Positions 60,314 to 64,000 of a stretch of DNA of 64,000 nucleotides are shown here, one piece after another. The notes under the pieces were generated by a model. The model made no database searches. It was not told the DNA's origin and saw only the letters and a list, made by a program, of their open reading frames with translations. The position numbers and the translations under genes were made by a program. Source of the DNA: Synergistaceae bacterium DZ-S4 (GTDB taxonomy: Bacteria > Synergistota > Synergistia > Synergistales > Synergistaceae); the NCBI GenBank assembly GCA_025943965.1, contig JAPCWD010000005.1:62001-126000 (forward strand), given 5' to 3'. Numbering within the stretch: the stretch's first letter is position 1; each line of letters begins with the position of its first letter.

Positions 60314-61429
60314 TTATTTTGTTCCGAAGAGCCTGTCTCCTGCGTCGCCGAGTCCGGGCACTATATAGCCGTGATCGTTGAGGTGACTGTCCACTGCTGC
60401 AGTATAGATATCCACGTCGGGATGCTCTTCGTGGAATCTGGCAATGCCCTCCGGAGCCGAGAGGAGTGAAACAAGCGAGATCCTCTTTCCGCCGTAGCCC
60501 TTGATGTGCGCAACTGCGGCTGCCGCGGATCCGCCCGTCGCAAGCATAGGATCAACAACGTAAATATCCCTTTCAGAGATGTCTTTGGGCAGTTTGCAGT
60601 AATAATCTACAGGCAACAGGGTCTCAGGGTCTCTATAAAGCCCTATGTGTCCCACCTTGGCATTGGGGATCAGCTTGAGGATGCCTTCCACCATGCCGAG
60701 CCCCGCCCTGAGTACCGGGACTATGGCGAGTTTTTTGCCGGAAAGAGTGAATACCCTTGTCTTTGCTACGGGAGTCTCGATCTCGATCTCCTCAAGCGAC
60801 AGGTGCCTGGTTATCTCATACACCATAAGGCCTGCCACTTCCTGGACAAGATCCCTGAAATCCTTAGAAGATGTGTTTTTGTCCCTCATCAGGCCGAGCT
60901 TGTGTCTTACAAGCGGGTGCTCTATCACTACGGTCCTTCCTCCCGCAAAGTTTGATGAGCAGGCAGCATTCACTGCCTCGGAAGAATGTTCCCTTTCGAA
61001 TGCCATTATCTTGTCTACACGGATCGCATGCCTTCCGCCTTCGAACTCCTCGCTCAGCCATGTGTCGACGATCTCTTTTGCCAGTCCCGAACCGGTCACC
61101 CTGCTTCCTATCACGAGAACGTTCGCATCGTTGTGTCTGCGGCTCATTGCTGCGGTAAAGTGGTCGTGGCACAGTGCGGCCCTTATCCCTGCGACCTTGT
61201 TTGCTGTAATGCTCATCCCGATGCCGGTACCGCAGAAAAGTATCCCAAGGTCAGCCTTATGGTTGGCGACAGTCTCGGCAGCCCTGAATCCGCAGTCTGG
61301 ATAGTCGACGCTCAGATCCCCCGAGGAGGTCCCGCAGTCTGTGATCTCATGTCCGGCACAAAGAAGGTGCTGCTTTATCTCTTCCTTAAGTCCGTATCCC
61401 GCATGATCAGCTCCCAGTGCAATTTTCAT
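60314..61429 (-). CDS. RpiB-Upp fusion: ribose-5-phosphate isomerase B joined to uracil phosphoribosyltransferase
   Basis: A single 371-residue frame encodes two complete enzymes. Residues ~1-145 are RpiB/LacAB-type isomerase ([16 protein letters not shown], the active-site [15 protein letters not shown] with its Cys, and [12 protein letters not shown]). Residues ~165-371 are Upp: [16 protein letters not shown] at its start, [12 protein letters not shown] near 265 and the PRPP-binding [16 protein letters not shown] near 300, ending in [13 protein letters not shown]. No frameshift or stop lies between them. One half makes ribose 5-phosphate, the source of PRPP; the other uses PRPP for pyrimidine salvage. 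GGGAGGAT precedes ATG 61429. Confidence 0.93.
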   Translation of the reverse strand: MKIALGADHAGYGLKEEIKQHLLCAGHEITDCGTSSGDLSVDYPDCGFRAAETVANHKADLGILFCGTGIGMSITANKVAGIRAALCHDHFTAAMSRRHNDANVLVIGSRVTGSGLAKEIVDTWLSEEFEGGRHAIRVDKIMAFEREHSSEAVNAACSSNFAGGRTVVIEHPLVRHKLGLMRDKNTSSKDFRDLVQEVAGLMVYEITRHLSLEEIEIETPVAKTRVFTLSGKKLAIVPVLRAGLGMVEGILKLIPNAKVGHIGLYRDPETLLPVDYYCKLPKDISERDIYVVDPMLATGGSAAAAVAHIKGYGGKRISLVSLLSAPEGIARFHEEHPDVDIYTAAVDSHLNDHGYIVPGLGDAGDRLFGTK

Positions 61430-61462
61430 TTATGATCCTCCCGCGAATAAGGTTTGGTGTAC

Positions 61463-61468
61463 ATTATA
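61463..61468 (-). promoter_or_regulatory. Possible -10 box for the rpiB-upp gene
   Basis: Minus strand TATAAT (61468-61463), about 34 bases before ATG 61429, in a 55-base gap. The -35 region is poor. Confidence 0.3.
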
Positions 61469-61484
61469 TTTCTTCAAAATAAAA

Positions 61485-62420
61485 TTATTTGACGATCTGT
61501 GAGATCATTTCACCCGCCAGGGTGTAGGGATCGGCCTTTCTTGATGCCAGGTCTTCAAGCACTCCGGTATCTTTGCGCTTTTTCCACACTTTTTCCGTCA
61601 GTATGGAGATCTCACCCCTCAATATGGCCTCGACCTCCATCTCAAGCTGTACGAAACGTCTCCTTTTGCCCTCATCCGAGGTCTGGAGGTAGTTCCAGTG
61701 GTCATTGAGTATCTTTTTGACCTCCTCCACTCCGGTGTTGTTCTGGGATGAAACAAGGGTCACCGGGGGCACCCAGTCCTTTTCCTTCAGCATCTTAAGC
61801 ATGACCTGGACGTCTGCAGCGACTTTGTCCGCCCCTTCCTTGTCAGCTTTGTTCACAACAAAGGTATCGGCGATCTCCATTATCCCGGCCTTCATTATCT
61901 GTACATCGTCCCCCATTCCCGGAACAAGGACCAGGACGACAGTGTCGGCTATTTTGATTATATCGACCTCCGACTGCCCGACTCCAACAGTCTCTATCAG
62001 GACTATGTCAAAACCGCAGGCGTCGAGTATAAGCGAGGCTTCGTGCGTGGATCTGCTTACTCCGCCGAGATGCCCCCTCGATCCCATGCTTCTTATGAAG
62101 ACGTTTTCATTGAGGGCGTGTCCCTGCATTCTAAGCCTGTCGCCAAGTATCGCTCCCCCGGTGAAGGGGCTCGAGGGGTCGATCGCGATCACGCCGACCT
62201 TGCGGCCTTCTGCCTGAAACTGTTCGATGAGCCTGTCTACGAAGGTGCTCTTGCCTGCGCCGGGGCTGCCTGTTATTCCTATGATCTTAGCCTTGCCGGT
62301 GCGCGGGTATACCTGTTTCATGATCTCTTTTGCCGACGGGGTGTCAGCCTCAACAAGACTTATCAGGCGGCCTATTGATCTCGGGTCACCGTTGAACGCG
62401 TTATTCAGAAGCTTCTCCAT
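61485..62420 (-). CDS. MeaB/ArgK-family GTPase (cobalamin-dependent mutase chaperone)
   Basis: G3E-type GTPase that protects and loads adenosylcobalamin-dependent acyl-CoA mutases. The 311-residue product has Walker A GITGSPGAGKSTFVD near residue 49, VIAIDPSSPFTGGAILGDRLRM near 77, the MGSRGHLGG switch region near 111, DIVLIETVGVGQSEVD near 137 and NKADKEG near 188. No mutase gene lies within the window, so its partner (methylmalonyl-CoA mutase or an aminomutase) is elsewhere. AGGAGAG precedes ATG 62420. Confidence 0.93.
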   Translation of the reverse strand: MEKLLNNAFNGDPRSIGRLISLVEADTPSAKEIMKQVYPRTGKAKIIGITGSPGAGKSTFVDRLIEQFQAEGRKVGVIAIDPSSPFTGGAILGDRLRMQGHALNENVFIRSMGSRGHLGGVSRSTHEASLILDACGFDIVLIETVGVGQSEVDIIKIADTVVLVLVPGMGDDVQIMKAGIMEIADTFVVNKADKEGADKVAADVQVMLKMLKEKDWVPPVTLVSSQNNTGVEEVKKILNDHWNYLQTSDEGKRRRFVQLEMEVEAILRGEISILTEKVWKKRKDTGVLEDLASRKADPYTLAGEMISQIVK

Positions 62421-62501
62421 AAATCAACTCTCCTAACTGTTTATTAAAAACCGTACTATTGTCTGCATTGTCCTGCATGCCGCACGATCCCGTGAAAGAT
62501 C

Positions 62502-62732
62502 TTACTTGAAGAGAATGTTTATTCCGGCAAAACAGTAGAATCCCAGGCCGATCGACCCTGCAAAAAGAAAACCAAGAAGTACCCTGAGGTAGAGAACGAA
62601 CATAGGGCCTCCGGGCCATTTTCCCGACTGGATATTGACTACCATTCGGGCCACAAGCAGTGATGCCCCAAAAAGGGCAAGTGCCACCAGTGCCTGGAGG
62701 TTAACAGGTGGTATATTTCTGAGAAAATCCAT
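62502..62732 (-). CDS. Small two-segment membrane protein, function unknown
   Basis: 76 residues with two hydrophobic segments (residues ~12-32 and ~47-70) separated by a short basic loop (NIQSGKWPGGPM). I do not recognise the family. An in-frame TTG at 62735 precedes ATG 62732; AAAGGATG upstream could serve as ribosome site. It lies on the same strand between the oxidoreductase terminator and meaB and may be co-transcribed with meaB. Codon use and the membrane pattern support a real gene. Confidence 0.6.
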   Translation of the reverse strand: MDFLRNIPPVNLQALVALALFGASLLVARMVVNIQSGKWPGGPMFVLYLRVLLGFLFAGSIGLGFYCFAGINILFK

Positions 62733-62770
62733 CAAATAAAATACATCCTTTCGATCAGGGATAATTCTGC

Positions 62771-62799
62771 AAAAAAAAAGAGAGGATTATCTCCTCTCT
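62771..62799 (-). terminator. Terminator after the Gfo/Idh oxidoreductase gene
   Basis: AGAGAGGA (62779-62786) pairs with TCCTCTCT (62792-62799), 8 bp with a 5-base loop; on the minus strand nine T follow (62779-62771). Ends the transcript entering from the right edge. Confidence 0.88.
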
Positions 62800-62841
62800 A
62801 GATGATAACTCTTATCGGCCGGAATGTCATTTGTTATTTCG

Positions 62842-63813
62842 TCATATTGCGGAGAGGATCGAACCGGCTGCGTTCTTTTCCTCGTGTATCTGCTTCAGGA
62901 CAGCGACGCAAACCTCCAGGGCCCTCTTGCCGTCTTTTATTCCCACCATCGGCTGCCGCCCTTCTCTGACACAGGAAACGAAGTGCTGAAGTTCCATCTT
63001 CAGCGGTTCGGTCTTCGGAAATACGGGATGTTCCATGACCTCCACAAGATTTCCACCGCTCTGGCGTACACAGCGCTGGACCGAAATGTCCTGTGATTCG
63101 TAGTTTACGGTGATGTATCTCTCTGCCTCTGTAATCTCCATCTGGCGGATCCTCTTCTCGGAGACCCTGCTGACGAGTATCTGCGCCATTGCCCCATTTG
63201 CGAAAGTGAGCTGGGCGGAGGCTATGTCCTCGTGGTCAGTCCTGATGCATCTTCCGATCGCCGATATGGAGACCAGCTCGGAGCTGATCATAGAGAGGAT
63301 GATGTCCACGTCGTGGATCATTAGGTCCAGCACGACGCCGACGTCGCTGATACGCGGTGAAAACGGCCCCATCCTGTGGGTCTGGATGAAGTAAGGATCG
63401 TTTATGAACTCCCTGACATGCTGCACAGCGCTGTTGAATCTCTCGATATGTCCGACCTGCAGGATAAGGTCCTTTTTCACGGCAAGGTTAAGGAGCCGTT
63501 CTGCTTCGTTAACGCTTGAGGTGACGGGTTTTTCTATCAGAACATGGATGCCGTTTTCCATTGCTATCTTTGCAACTTCGAAATGGTGGCTGGTGGGAAC
63601 AACTATGCTCAGTGCGTCGGGACGTGTCTGCTTGATGAATGTCTCTATCGTGCTGTAAGGTATGACTCCGAGCGGATCCGCGACTGAATGGGCCCTCTCT
63701 TCGTTGATGTCGACCACCCCTACCAGCTGGGCTCCTAAAATTTCTGTGTATACTCTGGCATGATGCATGCCCAAATGTCCGACGCCGATGACTCCGACTT
63801 TTATGTTGTCCAT
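62842..63813 (-). CDS. Gfo/Idh/MocA-family oxidoreductase, possibly UDP-GlcNAc 3-dehydrogenase (GnnA-like)
   Basis: NAD(P)-dependent sugar dehydrogenase family. The 323-residue protein has the Rossmann motif VGVIGVGHLGMHHARVY at the start, VVPTSHHFEVAKIAMENGIHVLIEKP near 72-95 with the Glu-Lys-Pro motif, QVGHIERFNSAV near 118 and the downstream MIHDVDIIL His segment. The GHIERFN segment is typical of the GnnA branch, which oxidises UDP-GlcNAc for lipid A with amide-linked acyl chains. That assignment is tentative without lpx neighbours in view. GAGGTGAAC precedes ATG 63813. Confidence 0.85.
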   Translation of the reverse strand: MDNIKVGVIGVGHLGMHHARVYTEILGAQLVGVVDINEERAHSVADPLGVIPYSTIETFIKQTRPDALSIVVPTSHHFEVAKIAMENGIHVLIEKPVTSSVNEAERLLNLAVKKDLILQVGHIERFNSAVQHVREFINDPYFIQTHRMGPFSPRISDVGVVLDLMIHDVDIILSMISSELVSISAIGRCIRTDHEDIASAQLTFANGAMAQILVSRVSEKRIRQMEITEAERYITVNYESQDISVQRCVRQSGGNLVEVMEHPVFPKTEPLKMELQHFVSCVREGRQPMVGIKDGKRALEVCVAVLKQIHEEKNAAGSILSAI

Positions 63814-63871
63814 TCCATGTTCACCTCACGTGGAAATTGATCGATCCGCTAACTTTAATCATTCTCACCAA

Positions 63872-64000
63872 TCATGCCTCTTTTGTGGTATTCCCTCCGA
63901 GAAGAAAAATTCTGGACTTTCCATCGCCGGCACGGAATGAATAATAAAAGTCGTTGTCACAGCACGTACAGTCCTCGACAGCATAGATATTATCATAAGG
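63872..64000 (-). CDS. C-terminal fragment of a gene cut by the window edge
   Basis: An open minus-strand frame of 42 codons runs from the window edge to TGA 63872-63874, ending GDGKSRIFLLGGNTTKEA. It contains three Cys in a short stretch (EDCTCCDND). Codon use matches the neighbours and the next gene begins 58 bases later on the same strand. The family is not recognisable from this piece; a link with lipid A or polysaccharide synthesis would be guesswork. Confidence 0.5.
   Translation of the reverse strand, partial: PYDNIYAVEDCTCCDNDFYYSFRAGDGKSRIFLLGGNTTKEA

Noticed and set aside
1-64000. CRISPR arrays, tRNA or rRNA genes, insertion sequences, prophage or attachment sites
   Set aside because: Intergenic spaces were read on both strands; none holds regularly spaced repeats, a tRNA cloverleaf, a transposase or an integrase.

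Overview
The window looks like a piece of the chromosome of an amino-acid-fermenting, outer-membrane-bearing anaerobe, most probably of the phylum Synergistota. This is inferred from gene content, not from a database match. A lipid A/UDP-GlcNAc-type sugar dehydrogenase and a UDP-GlcNAc 2-epimerase point to a diderm envelope. The rapZ-yvcK-whiA cluster, an LCP protein with a LytR_C domain, an Asp23-like domain and a SpoIID homologue are typical of Gram-positive relatives. Histidine and arginine catabolic genes are prominent. I see no rRNA, tRNA, CRISPR array, insertion sequence, prophage or sign of recent transfer; genes are dense, often overlap by 1-10 bases, and share one codon style.

Layout, left to right. 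(1) 38-5458 (+): molybdenum or tungsten cofactor operon with two MoeA-type proteins (one carrying a periplasmic-binding-like domain), MoaA, MoaC and a MOSC-like/MogA fusion. (2) 5538-13609 (+): rapZ-yvcK-whiA, a glycogen debranching enzyme, then gap-pgk-tpiA. (3) 25510-13918 (-): xseB-ispA-dxs-tlyA-nadK-recN, then rplU-rpmA-obg-nadD-LCP-rsfS-HIT from a strong promoter. (4) rpmB (+) with its own promoter and terminator. (5) 30683-25837 (-): mltG-DUF4911-tldD-ftsK. (6) 30878-34640 (+): a serine-biosynthesis unit (class V aminotransferase, serA) behind a long leader, then a small EamA-type membrane protein. (7) 34723-41345: a divergent histidine utilisation locus, hutU-fchA on the minus strand and hutH-ftcD-hutI on the plus strand. 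(8) 64000-41428 (-): envelope, isoprenoid, repair and arginine genes, including the Gfo/Idh oxidoreductase, MeaB, a RpiB-Upp fusion, wecB, murA, uppS-cdsA-dxr-rseP-ispG, arcA-argF, nadE and yebC-ruvCAB-DUF2905-spoIID-queA.

The most interesting signal is upstream of the serine operon. A near-consensus promoter (30878-30906) drives a 270-base leader. The leader encodes a well-started 36-residue peptide with 10 Ser, 5 Gly and 3 Cys, that is, serine and the two amino acids made from it. The last codons of the peptide overlap a 14-base segment that can pair with the 5' arm of an 11-bp intrinsic terminator placed just before the aminotransferase gene. This is the full logic of a ribosome-mediated attenuator responding to charged tRNA-Ser, with no T-box sequence present.

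Physiologically, histidine is degraded by HutH, HutU and HutI to formiminoglutamate, and FtcD plus FchA would move the one-carbon unit onto tetrahydrofolate. Arginine is handled by deiminase plus ornithine carbamoyltransferase. The isoprenoid genes (dxs, dxr, ispG, ispA, uppS) feed undecaprenyl phosphate to MurA/WecB/GT4-type envelope synthesis.
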